DNA from: SZAS-103 sp038234715
GTDB lineage: Bacteria > Pseudomonadota > Gammaproteobacteria > Xanthomonadales > Xanthomonadaceae
Assembly (NCBI GenBank): GCA_038234715.1
Contig: JBBQTD010000027.1
Coordinates: 1 to 40,571, forward strand
Length of the DNA: 40,571 nucleotides
Direction: 5' to 3'
Positions 24,284 to 32,619 of the stretch are shown here, one piece after another. The translations under genes and the position numbers were made by a program. The notes beneath the pieces are model-generated. The model searched no databases. It saw only the letters and a program-made list of their open reading frames with translations, and was not told the origin of the DNA. Every line of letters starts with the position of its first letter. Position 1 is the stretch's first letter.

Positions 24284-25723
24284 TCAGACTTGCGCGGCTT
24301 GCACCGAATTGCGCTTGCGCACGATCAGCATCGCGATCTCGAGCGATTGCTCGTAGTTGAGGCGCGGATCAACGTTCGAATGATACGCGCGCTCAAGATC
24401 GATCTCGGTGAGCTCGCGTGCGCCGCCAGTGCATTCGGTGACATTCTCGCCGGTCAATTCCAGATGCACGCCGCCAAGACGCGAAGCGTGCGCGGCGTGT
24501 ATTTCGAATGCTTGCTCGAGTTCGCTGCGGATGGCAGCGAAGGGGCGCGTCTTGTAGCCGTTCGATGTGCTTTCTGTGTTGCCGTGCATTGGGTCGGAAA
24601 TCCACAGCACGCGACGACCCTCAAGGTGCAAGGCCTCAAGCAACGGCGGCAGGAGTTCGCCGATGCGTGCAGCGCCGAATCGATGAATGAGCGCGATGCG
24701 GCCCGGTTCGTGGTCGGGCGAAAGCACATCAAGCAGGCGCAGCAAGTTATCTGCCGTCATCCCCGGACCAACCTTGAGCCCGATCGGATTGCGAACGCCG
24801 CGCAAGTATTCGACGTGCGCGCCATCGAGCGCTGCGGTACGCATGCCGATCCATGGAAAGTGCGTGGACAGGTTAAAACAGCCGTGCTGGCGCGGAACCT
24901 GTCGCGTCAACGCTTCCTCATAGGGCAGCAACAGTGCCTCGTGGGAAGTATAGAAATCCGCGCGATTGAGGTTATGCAGCGACTCTCCGGAAATCGTTTC
25001 CATGAAGCGCACCGCGTCGCCGATTGCGGCGACCATGCGCCGGTATTCATCGGACAGCGGCGAATGGCCTACCCATCCCAGGTCCCAGTACTCGGGGTGG
25101 TGCAGGTCAGCGAACCCGCCATCAATCAGGGCGCGCACGAAATTCATCGTCATCGCCGAGCGTGCATGCGCCTTCAACAACCGCCGCGGATCAGGTGTGC
25201 GCGTGGCGAGGTCGAACTCAGAGCCGTTGACAATGTCGCCGCGATAGCTCGGCAGGGCTTCGCCATCACGGGTTTCAGTGTCGGCCGAACGCGGCTTCGC
25301 ATACTGGCCAGCGAAACGACCTACGCGCACGACCGGCTGGCGCAATCCATGCACGAGCACGAGGCTCATCTGCAACAGCACCTTGAGTCGATTGGCGATA
25401 ATCTCCGACGTGCAATCGCTGAAACTTTCTGCGCAATCGCCACCCTGCAACAGGAATCGCTTGCCTTCTTGGGCCTCGGCGAGTTGCTGCTTGAGGATGA
25501 GGATTTCCCACGACGTCACCAGCGGCGGCAATCGACGCAGCTCGGCCAGCGTCGATTCCAGCGCATGTGCATCTGGATAGCTGGGCAATTGTTGCACTGC
25601 GCGTGCGCGCCAGCTCTGTGGCGTCCAGGCGTCGTGAGCGACGCTCAAGTGCGATGAAGATGGGTCGGAAGTTCGTATCGCGTGTGGCATGGCGGCTGAT
25701 TGGTGCGGCGCAGCAGTCATCAT
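24284..25723 (-). CDS. Class II 3-deoxy-7-phosphoheptulonate (DAHP) synthase
   Basis: Joins phosphoenolpyruvate and erythrose 4-phosphate, the first step of the shikimate pathway to aromatic amino acids. The 479-residue protein belongs to the class II (plant/Mycobacterium-like) family, not the E. coli AroF/G/H family: VGRFAGQYAKPRS, GDIVNGSEFD, WVGHSP, KVGPGM, ISDPMHGNT and HLELTGENVTECTGG are all visible, with Cys in GGDCAES as a metal ligand. Two ATGs are adjacent at 25723 and 25720 and a third at 25690; the ribosome binding site is weak, so the first 11 residues are uncertain. dsbB lies just upstream in the same direction, 28 nt away. Confidence 0.93.
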   Translation of the reverse strand: MMTAAPHQSAAMPHAIRTSDPSSSHLSVAHDAWTPQSWRARAVQQLPSYPDAHALESTLAELRRLPPLVTSWEILILKQQLAEAQEGKRFLLQGGDCAESFSDCTSEIIANRLKVLLQMSLVLVHGLRQPVVRVGRFAGQYAKPRSADTETRDGEALPSYRGDIVNGSEFDLATRTPDPRRLLKAHARSAMTMNFVRALIDGGFADLHHPEYWDLGWVGHSPLSDEYRRMVAAIGDAVRFMETISGESLHNLNRADFYTSHEALLLPYEEALTRQVPRQHGCFNLSTHFPWIGMRTAALDGAHVEYLRGVRNPIGLKVGPGMTADNLLRLLDVLSPDHEPGRIALIHRFGAARIGELLPPLLEALHLEGRRVLWISDPMHGNTESTSNGYKTRPFAAIRSELEQAFEIHAAHASRLGGVHLELTGENVTECTGGARELTEIDLERAYHSNVDPRLNYEQSLEIAMLIVRKRNSVQAAQV

Positions 25724-25751
25724 GCCACAGGATTTCAGGCGCAACGACAGA

Positions 25752-26255
25752 TCAGGGCCGGCGACGGAATCCTGCGACCAGCGCCCAACCTGCGAGCGCG
25801 ACAAAGCAGCCCAACACCCAGCCCGGCATTGAAAGACCCAGGAAGCGCCACGGAATCGCGGCACATTCGCCTGAACCCGAGAAGACCTTGGCAATCAGCC
25901 TGCCGAAGGGCATTGCGTCCCACATGTAACCAAGCCCGGGGCCGCAGGCGGGAACCAGATGCGGCGGTAGGGACTGCAACCAGAGATGCCGGGCCGCGAC
26001 TGCGATCCCGGCGAGCGCCATCAGCACTGCGATCACACTCCATGTACGCTTGCCGCCCACGGACTTCGGGCCTGCCAAAGCTCCCATCAGAAACACCAAG
26101 CCGAGAGCACATACCGCGATGCGCTGGAAGATGCAGAGCGGACACGGCTCCAGATGCAACTCGTATTGCGCGTACAGCGCATATCCCATCAACGCGACGC
26201 AGGCCAGCGCGCCGAATGCGAACTGGATTCGAAATCGCGAGGAGTTGGAGGTCAT
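25752..26255 (-). CDS. dsbB: Disulfide bond formation protein B
   Basis: Inner-membrane quinone reductase that reoxidises DsbA in the periplasm. The 167-residue protein has four hydrophobic helices and both redox pairs: CPLC (Cys38, Cys41) in the first periplasmic loop, and Cys104 with Cys131 in the second loop (ACGPGLGYM ... GECA). Length fits DsbB (E. coli about 176). It may be co-transcribed with the DAHP synthase gene, whose function is unrelated. It lies downstream of the ribosomal cluster's terminator, so it needs its own promoter in the 156-nt gap. Confidence 0.93.
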   Translation of the reverse strand: MTSNSSRFRIQFAFGALACVALMGYALYAQYELHLEPCPLCIFQRIAVCALGLVFLMGALAGPKSVGGKRTWSVIAVLMALAGIAVAARHLWLQSLPPHLVPACGPGLGYMWDAMPFGRLIAKVFSGSGECAAIPWRFLGLSMPGWVLGCFVALAGWALVAGFRRRP

Positions 26256-26351
26256 GGGCTACCGCTTCGAAATGGTGATGTGGAAACAGTAACCCAGACC
26301 CCAGGGACATGTGCAGAGTTCCATCGCAATTGGTCGACGATGTTCCATTGC

Positions 26352-26379
26352 AAAAAAAGCCCCGGCAATGCCGGGGCCT
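26352..26379 (-). terminator. Intrinsic terminator of the ribosomal supercluster
   Basis: On the minus strand a GC-rich stem, GCCCCGGC (26377-26370) with GCCGGGGC (26366-26359), has a 3-nt loop (ATT) and is followed by seven T residues (26358-26352). It lies 33 nt after the rplQ stop codon and ends the alpha operon. Confidence 0.92.
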
Positions 26380-26411
26380 TCAATTCCGATGCAAGGCAAA
26401 CCGCGTGGGGA

Positions 26412-26798
26412 CTACGCGACGGCGGTGGCCGCATCCGTGCGCGGACGATCAACCAACTCAACGTACGCCATCGGCGCGTTGTCACCAGCGCGAAAGCCAC
26501 ACTTGAGAATGCGAAGATAACCGCCCGGACGAGTGGTGTAGCGCGGACCAAGCTCAACGAACAACTTGCCCACAGCCTGTTTGTCGCGCAGCCTTGAGAA
26601 CGCAAGGCGGCGATTCGCCACGCCATCGGTCTTGGCCATCGTGATCAGCGGTTCGGCGACCCGGCGCAGTTCCTTGGCCTTGGGCAACGTGGTGCGGATC
26701 AGTTCGTGCTTGAACAGGGACGCTGCCATGTTGCTGAACATCGCTTCGCGATGCGAGCTGGTGCGGTTGAATTTCCGGCCTGATTTCTGGTGGCGCAT
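26412..26798 (-). CDS. rplQ: 50S ribosomal protein L17
   Basis: L17 helps shape the 50S subunit near the exit tunnel. The 128 residues match the family length (E. coli 127). Family signatures are clear: MRHQKSGRKFNRTSSHREAM, NMAASLFKHELIRTTLPKAKELRR and RLAFSRLRDKQAVGKLF. It is the last gene of the alpha operon, 65 nt after rpoA, and is followed directly by the intrinsic terminator. AGGAAG precedes the ATG. Confidence 0.97.
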   Translation of the reverse strand: MRHQKSGRKFNRTSSHREAMFSNMAASLFKHELIRTTLPKAKELRRVAEPLITMAKTDGVANRRLAFSRLRDKQAVGKLFVELGPRYTTRPGGYLRILKCGFRAGDNAPMAYVELVDRPRTDAATAVA

Positions 26799-26863
26799 GG
26801 TCGTGCTTCCTAAAGTATAGACACCGGGCTTGCCGCGCGGTGTTGCGTTTCAACGATCGCCTT

Positions 26864-27859
26864 TCAGCCCATCATGCCCTGCTGCAGACCTGCCGGCGGC
26901 CAGTTCTCCAGCTTCATACCGAGCGACAAACCGCGCTGCGCCAGAACTTCCTTGATCTCAGTTAGCGACTTCTTGCCGAGATTGGGAGTCTTGAGCAGCT
27001 CAACTTCTGTTTTCTGGATGAGATCGCCAATGTAATAGATGTTCTCGGCCTTGAGGCAATTCGCCGAACGCACGGTGAGTTCGAGATCGTCGATCGGACG
27101 CAGAAGTACCGGATCAACCCCGGACGCGGCGACCTTGGGCGTGCCGCGCTCGCGATGCGTGAAGTCGCCGAACACCGAGAGTTGGTCGGTGAGGATATCG
27201 GCGGCAGTGCGGACGGCTTCCTCAGCGTCGATGGTGCCGTTGGTTTCAATGTCGATGACCAGCTTATCGAGGTCGGTGCGCTGTTCGACGCGCGCGGATT
27301 CCACCGCATACGCGACCCGGGTGACCGGGCAAAACGAGGCATCGAGCATCAGCCGACCGATGGCGCGGACTTCCTCGTCCGGCTTGCGGCGCGCGGTTGC
27401 GGGCTGGTAGCCGAATCCACGCTCGACCTTGAGGCGCATATTGATCGAGGTGTCTTTGGTCAGATGGCAGATCACGTGGTCGGTGTTGAGGATCTCAACG
27501 TTGTGATCGGTCTTGATGTCGCCAGCAGTGACCACGCCCTTGCCCTGCTTGGACAAGGTCAGCATGCTATGGTCGACGTTGTGCATGCGGATCGCAACAT
27601 CCTTGAGGTTCAGCAGGATCTCAATAACGTCTTCCTGCAGGCCTTCGACGGTTGTGTATTCGTGCAACACACCATCGATCTCGACTTCGGTGATTGCATA
27701 GCCTGGAATCGACGACAGCAGCACGCGACGCAGCGCGTTGCCGAGGGTATGGCCGTAGCCGCGCTCGAGCGGCTCGATCACGACCTTGGCGCGGTGCGTG
27801 GTGATGCGTTCGATATTCGGGCCGCGCGGACGCAGCACCTGATGGGCGGAAACCGACAT
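26864..27859 (-). CDS. rpoA: DNA-directed RNA polymerase subunit alpha
   Basis: The alpha subunit nucleates assembly of RNA polymerase and contacts UP elements and activators. The 331-residue product has the N-terminal dimerisation domain (about 1-230, with GYGHTLGNALRRVLLSSIPG) and the C-terminal DNA-binding domain (about 245-325, with ELTVRSANCLKAENIYYIGDL and TPNLGKKSLTEI). The start at 27859 has AGGAG about 11 nt upstream, a little far; the frame extends upstream to 27910 but the family begins here. Lies between rpsD and rplQ as in other Proteobacteria; the leader contains a small hairpin CTCGC-ACAA-GCGAG. Confidence 0.98.
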   Translation of the reverse strand: MSVSAHQVLRPRGPNIERITTHRAKVVIEPLERGYGHTLGNALRRVLLSSIPGYAITEVEIDGVLHEYTTVEGLQEDVIEILLNLKDVAIRMHNVDHSMLTLSKQGKGVVTAGDIKTDHNVEILNTDHVICHLTKDTSINMRLKVERGFGYQPATARRKPDEEVRAIGRLMLDASFCPVTRVAYAVESARVEQRTDLDKLVIDIETNGTIDAEEAVRTAADILTDQLSVFGDFTHRERGTPKVAASGVDPVLLRPIDDLELTVRSANCLKAENIYYIGDLIQKTEVELLKTPNLGKKSLTEIKEVLAQRGLSLGMKLENWPPAGLQQGMMG

Positions 27860-27943
27860 GGATACGCGTACTCCTGAAAGAATTTCTGTGCGGCAATAGA
27901 GCCGATGCAACCTCGCTTGTGCGAGCCTTGCCTGATGGAAACT

Positions 27944-28576
27944 TTACTTCGAATACAACTCGACGATCAGCGCTTCGTTGATATCGGAAGGCAGGTCGGA
28001 ACGCTCCGGGACGGACTTGAACACGCCGCTGAACTTCTTGGCGTCGACGTCGATCCAGCCTGGCACGAGATCCATCTGCGCGGAAATGGTCAGGGCTTCC
28101 TGCACGGACAACTGGCGCGAGGCACGCTCGGTCAACGCGATCGTGTCGCCCGCCTTGACTTGGTACGACGGCAGGTTAACCGACTTGCCGTTCACGAGCA
28201 CAGCGCAATGCGACACCATCTGGCGCGCCTGCGGACGGGTGACCGCAAATCCCATGCGATAGACCACGTTATCCAAGCGCATTTCAAGCAACTGCAACAA
28301 AGTATCGCCAGTATTGCCCTTCCGGCGCGCTGCCTTGGCATAGTAGCCGCGGAACTGCCGCTCGAGCATGCCGTAGGTGCGCTTGAGCTTCTGCTTCTCG
28401 CGCAATTGGGTGGCATAGTCGGAGAGCTTTCCCTTGCGGGCGCCGGCCGCGCCATGCTGGCCAGGCTTGTTCTCGAGCTTGCATTTGGAATCGATCGCGC
28501 GCGCCGGGCTCTTCAGACCGAGGTCAGCGCCTTCACGACGTGCGAGTTTGCAAGTGGGTCCGATATAACGTGCCAT
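27944..28576 (-). CDS. rpsD: 30S ribosomal protein S4
   Basis: Primary 16S rRNA-binding protein that starts 30S assembly. In E. coli it also represses translation of the alpha operon. The 210 residues contain the N-terminal MARYIGPTCKLARREG, the S4 core LRLDNVVYRMGFAVTRPQARQMVSH and the S4 RNA-binding domain (about 95-155). Its leader carries the second copy of the double-hairpin element (28600-28652), 23 nt before the ATG, which could affect its translation. Confidence 0.97.
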   Translation of the reverse strand: MARYIGPTCKLARREGADLGLKSPARAIDSKCKLENKPGQHGAAGARKGKLSDYATQLREKQKLKRTYGMLERQFRGYYAKAARRKGNTGDTLLQLLEMRLDNVVYRMGFAVTRPQARQMVSHCAVLVNGKSVNLPSYQVKAGDTIALTERASRQLSVQEALTISAQMDLVPGWIDVDAKKFSGVFKSVPERSDLPSDINEALIVELYSK

Positions 28577-28599
28577 TGAATTCTCTCTTCTTGAGAAGT

Positions 28600-28652
28600 C
28601 CGGCCATGAATGGCCGGTTCTTGATTTTCGCGATCAAGGATGATCGCAAAAA
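28600..28652 (-). promoter_or_regulatory. Double-hairpin element between rpsK and rpsD (copy B)
   Basis: Stem 1 is CCGGCCA/TGGCCGG (28600-28606 with 28611-28617) around TGAA. After a 3-nt spacer, TTGATTTTCGCGATCA opens the second hairpin (28621-28651), with arms TTTTCGCGATC and GATCGCAAAA. The layout and second-hairpin sequence match copy A before ppiB (16009-16061), but stem 1 differs at two base pairs with both sides changed together. Confidence 0.65.
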
Positions 28653-29048
28653 TCACACGCGGCGCTTCTTCGGCGGCCGGCAGCCGTTGTGCGGGATCGG
28701 AGTTACGTCGATGATGTTCATCACTTTGTAGCCGACATTGTTGAGCGAGCGAACTGCGGACTCACGTCCAGGGCCAGGACCCTTGATGCGCACTTCCAGA
28801 GTCTTCACCCCGTAGTCGAGCGCAGCTTTTCCGGCCTTCTCGGCTGCAACCTGCGCAGCGAACGGCGTGGACTTGCGCGAACCGCGGAAACCCGCGCCAC
28901 CCGAAGTCGCCCACGACAGAGCATTGCCCTGGCGGTCTGTGATCGTGATGATCGTATTGTTGAACGAAGCTTGGACATGCGCGATGCCGTCGGTGACGAC
29001 ACGCTTGATCTTCTTCTTCGTTTTGGCCGCTGCAGCTGGCTTTGCCAT
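28653..29048 (-). CDS. rpsK: 30S ribosomal protein S11
   Basis: S11 lies on the 30S platform near the mRNA exit, close to the Shine-Dalgarno helix. The 131 residues show HVQASFNNTIITITDRQGNALSWATSGGAGFRGSRKSTPFAAQ (shortened here) and GPGPGRESAVRSL, and end HNGCRPPKKRRV. The start MAKPAAAAKTKKKIKR fits the family; the longer frame to 29156 does not. A short hairpin CCCTTC-GTC-GAAGGG (29071-29085) lies in the 43-nt gap after rpsM. Confidence 0.97.
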   Translation of the reverse strand: MAKPAAAAKTKKKIKRVVTDGIAHVQASFNNTIITITDRQGNALSWATSGGAGFRGSRKSTPFAAQVAAEKAGKAALDYGVKTLEVRIKGPGPGRESAVRSLNNVGYKVMNIIDVTPIPHNGCRPPKKRRV

Positions 29049-29091
29049 TTTTAATCCCGAATTTTCTGAACCCTTCGTCGAAGGGCGAGGT

Positions 29092-29448
29092 TTACTTCTT
29101 GATCGCCTTGCGCGGGCCCTTGCGGGTACGTGCGTTGGTGCGAGTGCGCTGACCACGAACAGGTAGACCGCGACGATGGCGAAGGCCGCGGTAACAACTC
29201 AAGTCCATGAGGCGCTTGATCGACATTCCGACCTCGCGTCGCAGGTCGCCCTCGACCGTGAACTTGGCGACCGCAGCGCGCAAACGCTCCACGTCGACTT
29301 CGGTCAGATCGCGAATCCTTGTGGACGGCGCCACGCCGGCCGCCTCGCAGACTTTCTTCGACCGGGTGCGGCCGATTCCAAAGATGCTTTGCAGACCCAC
29401 CCAGGCATGTTTCTGGACAGGAAGATTGACACCGGCAATGCGCGCCAT
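29092..29448 (-). CDS. rpsM: 30S ribosomal protein S13
   Basis: S13 sits in the 30S head, makes intersubunit bridges and contacts the P-site tRNA. The 118 residues (E. coli 118) begin MARIAGVNLP, include SIFGIGRTRSKKVCEAAGV and the C-terminal RGLRHRRGLPVRGQRTRTNARTRKGP. It is the first gene of the alpha operon here; rpmJ, which usually precedes it in enteric bacteria, is absent. A promoter 62-90 nt upstream (29510-29538) probably drives it. Confidence 0.97.
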   Translation of the reverse strand: MARIAGVNLPVQKHAWVGLQSIFGIGRTRSKKVCEAAGVAPSTRIRDLTEVDVERLRAAVAKFTVEGDLRREVGMSIKRLMDLSCYRGLRHRRGLPVRGQRTRTNARTRKGPRKAIKK

Positions 29449-29509
29449 CGGGCGATCTCCAACTGTGTTTTGGCTGCCGGGCAACAAAGCCGGGCGCGGT
29501 GAATCGGAA

Positions 29510-29538
29510 ATAATAGCAGGGCTTCAGGTTTTAGTGAA
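29510..29538 (-). promoter_or_regulatory. Sigma-70 promoter of the alpha operon
   Basis: Minus strand: -35 TTCACT (29538-29533), 17-nt spacer, -10 TATTAT (29515-29510), in the 225-nt gap between secY and rpsM. A hairpin CCAAGG/CCTTGG (29542-29561) stands just upstream of the -35. The spacing and the fit to TTGACA/TATAAT make this the best promoter I see in the window. Confidence 0.6.
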
Positions 29539-29673
29539 GTCCCAAGGCGAAAGCCCCTTGGAACCCGGCATGGGGAGTGTGCCCAAGCTCTGGCGAGAAC
29601 CCAGTTGTGTCGGCGTCCGATGGATTGGAACCCCTTCGGCCCGCGCTACTCAAGCGCAGGCACTGGAACTGGT

Positions 29674-31014
29674 TTATCCGCGCGTGAGGCCGCCGCGCGA
29701 ACCGCCCTTAAGGTTGGCTTTCTTCAACAAACTCTCGTACTGATGCGACATCAAATGAGCCTGGATCTGCGAGGTGAAGTCCATGATCACCACCACGACG
29801 ATCAGCAGGGACGTACCGCCGAAATAGAACGACACCCCACCCCATGACCGAAGCAACTCCGGGAGTAGGCAAACCAGCACCAGATAGAGCGCGCCGGCCA
29901 GTGTCAGCCTGGTCAAGACCGCATCGACGTAATCGGCTGTAGCCTTGCCAGGACGGATGCCCGGAATTAAGGCGCCCGACTTTTTCAGATTCTCAGCGGT
30001 TTCCTGCGAATTGAACGTCAGTGCTGTGTAGAAAAATGCAAATCCTATAATCAGCGCCGCGTAAAGCAACATGTGGAGCGGCTCACCGGGAGCCAACGCG
30101 TCGGAAACACGTCGCAGCCACGAGAAGTTGCTGTTCTGTCCAAACCAGGTTGCCGCAGTAGCTGGAAACACGATCAGGCTCGATGCGAAGATCGGCGGAA
30201 TCACGCCCGACATATTGAGCTTCAGTGGCAGGTGCGAGGTCTGGTTCATGTACGCCTGTCGCCCGCCTTGGCGACGCGCGTAGTTCACCGTGATCCGACG
30301 TTGCCCGCTTTCGACGAACACCACGAACCAGACGACCACGAGCACCAACACGAAGATGAGCAGCACTGCGAGCGGACTGATCTCGCCGTTGCTGACCTGC
30401 TGGACGGTGGAGATCACTGCCTGCGGCATCCCGGCGACGATTCCGGACATGATCAACAGCGACACGCCGTTGCCGACGCCGCGCTCGGTGATCTGCTCGC
30501 CCAGCCACATCAGGAACATCGTACCGGCCGTCAATGAGACAACAGCCGTCATCAGGAACCCCGGCCCCGGGCTGATCACTACTCCCAATGCCTGCAATCC
30601 AACCGCCGCGCCGAACGACTGGAACGTCGCCAGGCCCACCGTTGAGTAGCGTGTGATCTGGGTGATCTTGCGTCGACCGCTTTCGCCTTCCTTCTTCAGC
30701 CCTTGCATGCCTGGAAGGATCTGTGCAAGCAACTGGATGATGATCGACGCAGTGATATACGGCGTAACGCTGAGCGCAAGGATGCTCATCCGCTTGAGCG
30801 CCCCGCCCGAGAACATGTTGAACATGTCCAGGATGGTGCCTTTCTGCTGATTCATCAGCGCGACCATCTTGGCTGGATCCACGCCGGGCACCGGGATATA
30901 GGTGCCAAGTCGATAGACGACCAAAGCAGCAAAAACGAACAACAAGCGCTGGCGCAATTCGGTGAACTTGCCAGCAGAAGCCATGCCCGCTATCGATTTT
31001 GGATCTCTTGACAC
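29674..31014 (-). CDS. secY: Protein translocase subunit SecY
   Basis: The channel subunit of the Sec translocon in the inner membrane, working with SecE, SecG and SecA. The 446-residue product has ten hydrophobic helices; family motifs are RLGTYIPVPGVDP, DMFNMFSGGALKRMSI, MQGLKKEGESGRRKI, GNGVSLLIMSGIVAGMP and LKKSGALIPGIRPGKAT. The start is GTG at 31014 because GGAG lies 6 nt upstream; a TTG at 31017 and an ATG at 30984 are possible but have worse or no ribosome binding sites. It is preceded by rplO by a few nt. The 225-nt gap after it separates the spc from the alpha operon. Confidence 0.96.
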   Translation of the reverse strand: MSRDPKSIAGMASAGKFTELRQRLLFVFAALVVYRLGTYIPVPGVDPAKMVALMNQQKGTILDMFNMFSGGALKRMSILALSVTPYITASIIIQLLAQILPGMQGLKKEGESGRRKITQITRYSTVGLATFQSFGAAVGLQALGVVISPGPGFLMTAVVSLTAGTMFLMWLGEQITERGVGNGVSLLIMSGIVAGMPQAVISTVQQVSNGEISPLAVLLIFVLVLVVVWFVVFVESGQRRITVNYARRQGGRQAYMNQTSHLPLKLNMSGVIPPIFASSLIVFPATAATWFGQNSNFSWLRRVSDALAPGEPLHMLLYAALIIGFAFFYTALTFNSQETAENLKKSGALIPGIRPGKATADYVDAVLTRLTLAGALYLVLVCLLPELLRSWGGVSFYFGGTSLLIVVVVIMDFTSQIQAHLMSHQYESLLKKANLKGGSRGGLTRG

Positions 31015-31017
31015 CAA

Positions 31018-31452
31018 CTACTCCACACTGCCGCCGGCTGCTTCGATCGCGGCCTTTGCACCGGCGGTCGTGAGCACGCCCTTGAGCGTGAGCTTGCGTG
31101 CGAGCTCGCCCTTCTTGACGATCTTGGCCTGCTTCGCATTGCTGGGAACCAGCTTGGCCGCGCGCAGTACCGCGAAATCGATTACATCGGCTTCGATGAG
31201 GGCAAGCTTGTACAGCAGCACTTCGGCGGTGTCGTGTTTGAGCTTCGATCGGAATCCAACCTTGGGCAGGCGCCGCTGCATTGGCATCTGGCCGCCTTCG
31301 AAACCCGGCTTGATCTTGCCCTTGCCGGAGCGCGCGTACGAGCCCTTGTGGCCACGACCGCAAGTCTTTCCCAGACCAGAGCCGATTCCGCGGCCAACGC
31401 GGGTGCGATCCTTGCGGGCGCCGTCGGCTGGTTTGAGTGTATTGAGCTTCAT
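31018..31452 (-). CDS. rplO: 50S ribosomal protein L15
   Basis: A late-assembling 50S protein. The 144 residues (E. coli 144) start MKLNTLKPADGARKDRTRVGRG, with GLGKTCGRGHKGSYARSGKGK and GFEGGQMPMQRRLPKVGF as family marks. It lies 3 nt after rpmD and ends 3 nt before the secY GTG, with GGAG within its last codons serving secY. Confidence 0.97.
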   Translation of the reverse strand: MKLNTLKPADGARKDRTRVGRGIGSGLGKTCGRGHKGSYARSGKGKIKPGFEGGQMPMQRRLPKVGFRSKLKHDTAEVLLYKLALIEADVIDFAVLRAAKLVPSNAKQAKIVKKGELARKLTLKGVLTTAGAKAAIEAAGGSVE

Positions 31453-31455
31453 CGG

Positions 31456-31656
31456 TTATTCCTCGACACGAACAAGGTAGTGCACGGTGTTGATGAGACC
31501 ACGCACGCATGGGCTGTCAATCAGCTCACGCACGTCGTTGATCTTGTTCAGGCCTAGCGCACGTACCGACTGGCGGTGGCGTTCGCGGCAACCACGCATG
31601 CCCTTGACCAGGCGCACGGCGACAGTGCCGGTCTTCGCGGCCTCCTGATTAGACAT
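31456..31656 (-). CDS. rpmD: 50S ribosomal protein L30
   Basis: A small 50S protein of 66 residues (E. coli 59). It has the family core VRLVKGMRGCRERHRQSVRALGLNKIND (shortened) and VRGLINTVHYLV. Its start lies inside the end of rpsE (8-nt overlap), which suggests translational coupling. The N-terminus MSNQEAAKTG is a few residues longer than in E. coli. Confidence 0.96.
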   Translation of the reverse strand: MSNQEAAKTGTVAVRLVKGMRGCRERHRQSVRALGLNKINDVRELIDSPCVRGLINTVHYLVRVEE

Positions 31657-32158
31657 GACTGATCTCCTCGACGGTCTTGCCGCGCTTGGCGGCGATCTGA
31701 GCAGGCGAATGCATCGCAGTCAGTCCCCTCACAGTGGCGCGCACCAGATTGATCGGATTGCGCGAACCAACTGCCTTTGCCAGCACGTTCTTGACACCGA
31801 CCGCTTCAAGTACGGCTCGCATCGCGCCACCAGCGATGACGCCGGTACCATCGGAAGCCGGCATCATGAATACACGTGCTGCCCCGTGGCCAGCCTTGAC
31901 CGCATGCCACAAAGTACCGTTGTTGAGGTCCACATTTACCATCGTCTTGCGCGCGGACTCCATCGACTTCTGGATAGCGACCGGCACTTCACGCGCCTTG
32001 CCGTAACCGAAGCCGACCTTGCCTGCACCATCACCGACAACCGTCAATGCCGTGAAGGTGAACTGGCGACCGCCCTTGACGGTCTTGGAGACGCGGTTGA
32101 CGGCGACCAGCTTCTCGATGAAGCCGTCGCTATTGTCGTTGCGTTCAAAATTTGCCAT
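31649..32158 (-). CDS. rpsE: 30S ribosomal protein S5
   Basis: S5 takes part in decoding accuracy and mRNA unwinding at the 30S entry. The 169 residues (E. coli 167) include the double-stranded RNA-binding-like region (EKLVAVNRVSKTVKGGRQFTF) and GKAREVPVAIQKSMESARK, and end NPINLVRATVRGLTAMHSP. It follows rplR by a 77-nt spacer, longer than most in the cluster, holding two possible hairpins. Confidence 0.97.
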   Translation of the reverse strand: MANFERNDNSDGFIEKLVAVNRVSKTVKGGRQFTFTALTVVGDGAGKVGFGYGKAREVPVAIQKSMESARKTMVNVDLNNGTLWHAVKAGHGAARVFMMPASDGTGVIAGGAMRAVLEAVGVKNVLAKAVGSRNPINLVRATVRGLTAMHSPAQIAAKRGKTVEEISHV

Positions 32159-32235
32159 GTCGTTTCCCGTTTACTTACGGCAGAGCCGCTTATCGTTGTG
32201 GTTGCTTCGTTGTCGAAATCAATAGGTGCGACAAA

Positions 32236-32589
32236 TCAGAATTGCAAGCCACCCTCACGGGCTGCGTCTGCGAGCGCCTTGATGCGACCGTGATAGCGAT
32301 AGCCGGAACGATCGAATGCAATCTTGACCACTCCGGCTACAAGGGCTTTCTCTGCGATTGCGCGACCGACTTTCGCAGCCGCTTCGAGATTCTTGGTGCC
32401 TTTGAGACCCTGTTTGACGTCGGCCTGCAGGGTGGACGCCGCAGCCAGTACCTTTGCACCATCCGCGGTGAACAGCTGGGCATAGATATGCTGGCCGGAG
32501 CGAAGTACAGACAGGCGCGGCACACCGAGCACGCGAATATGCGAGCGGGTGGTCTTGGCGCGGCGGAGGCGAGCGATTTTCTTTTCCAT
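32236..32589 (-). CDS. rplR: 50S ribosomal protein L18
   Basis: L18 brings 5S rRNA to the 50S subunit with L5 and L25. The 117 residues (E. coli 117) read RLRRAKTTRSHIRVLGVPRLSV, then a region ending GVVKIAFDRSGYRYHGRIKALADAAREGGL. AGGAG precedes the ATG. It lies 30 nt after rplF. Confidence 0.97.
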   Translation of the reverse strand: MEKKIARLRRAKTTRSHIRVLGVPRLSVLRSGQHIYAQLFTADGAKVLAAASTLQADVKQGLKGTKNLEAAAKVGRAIAEKALVAGVVKIAFDRSGYRYHGRIKALADAAREGGLQF

Positions 32590-32619
32590 GGTCTAACTCC
32601 TCGAAAGCTGAAGGGCGCT

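Noticed and set aside
23963..25657. 564-codon plus-strand frame
   Set aside because: It lies antisense to the DAHP synthase and BNR genes, which carry clear family motifs, and its translation shows no domain.
29449..29673. Possible rpmJ (L36) gene
   Set aside because: No frame with the MKVRxSVK start or the Cys/His zinc pattern of L36 is found on either strand.
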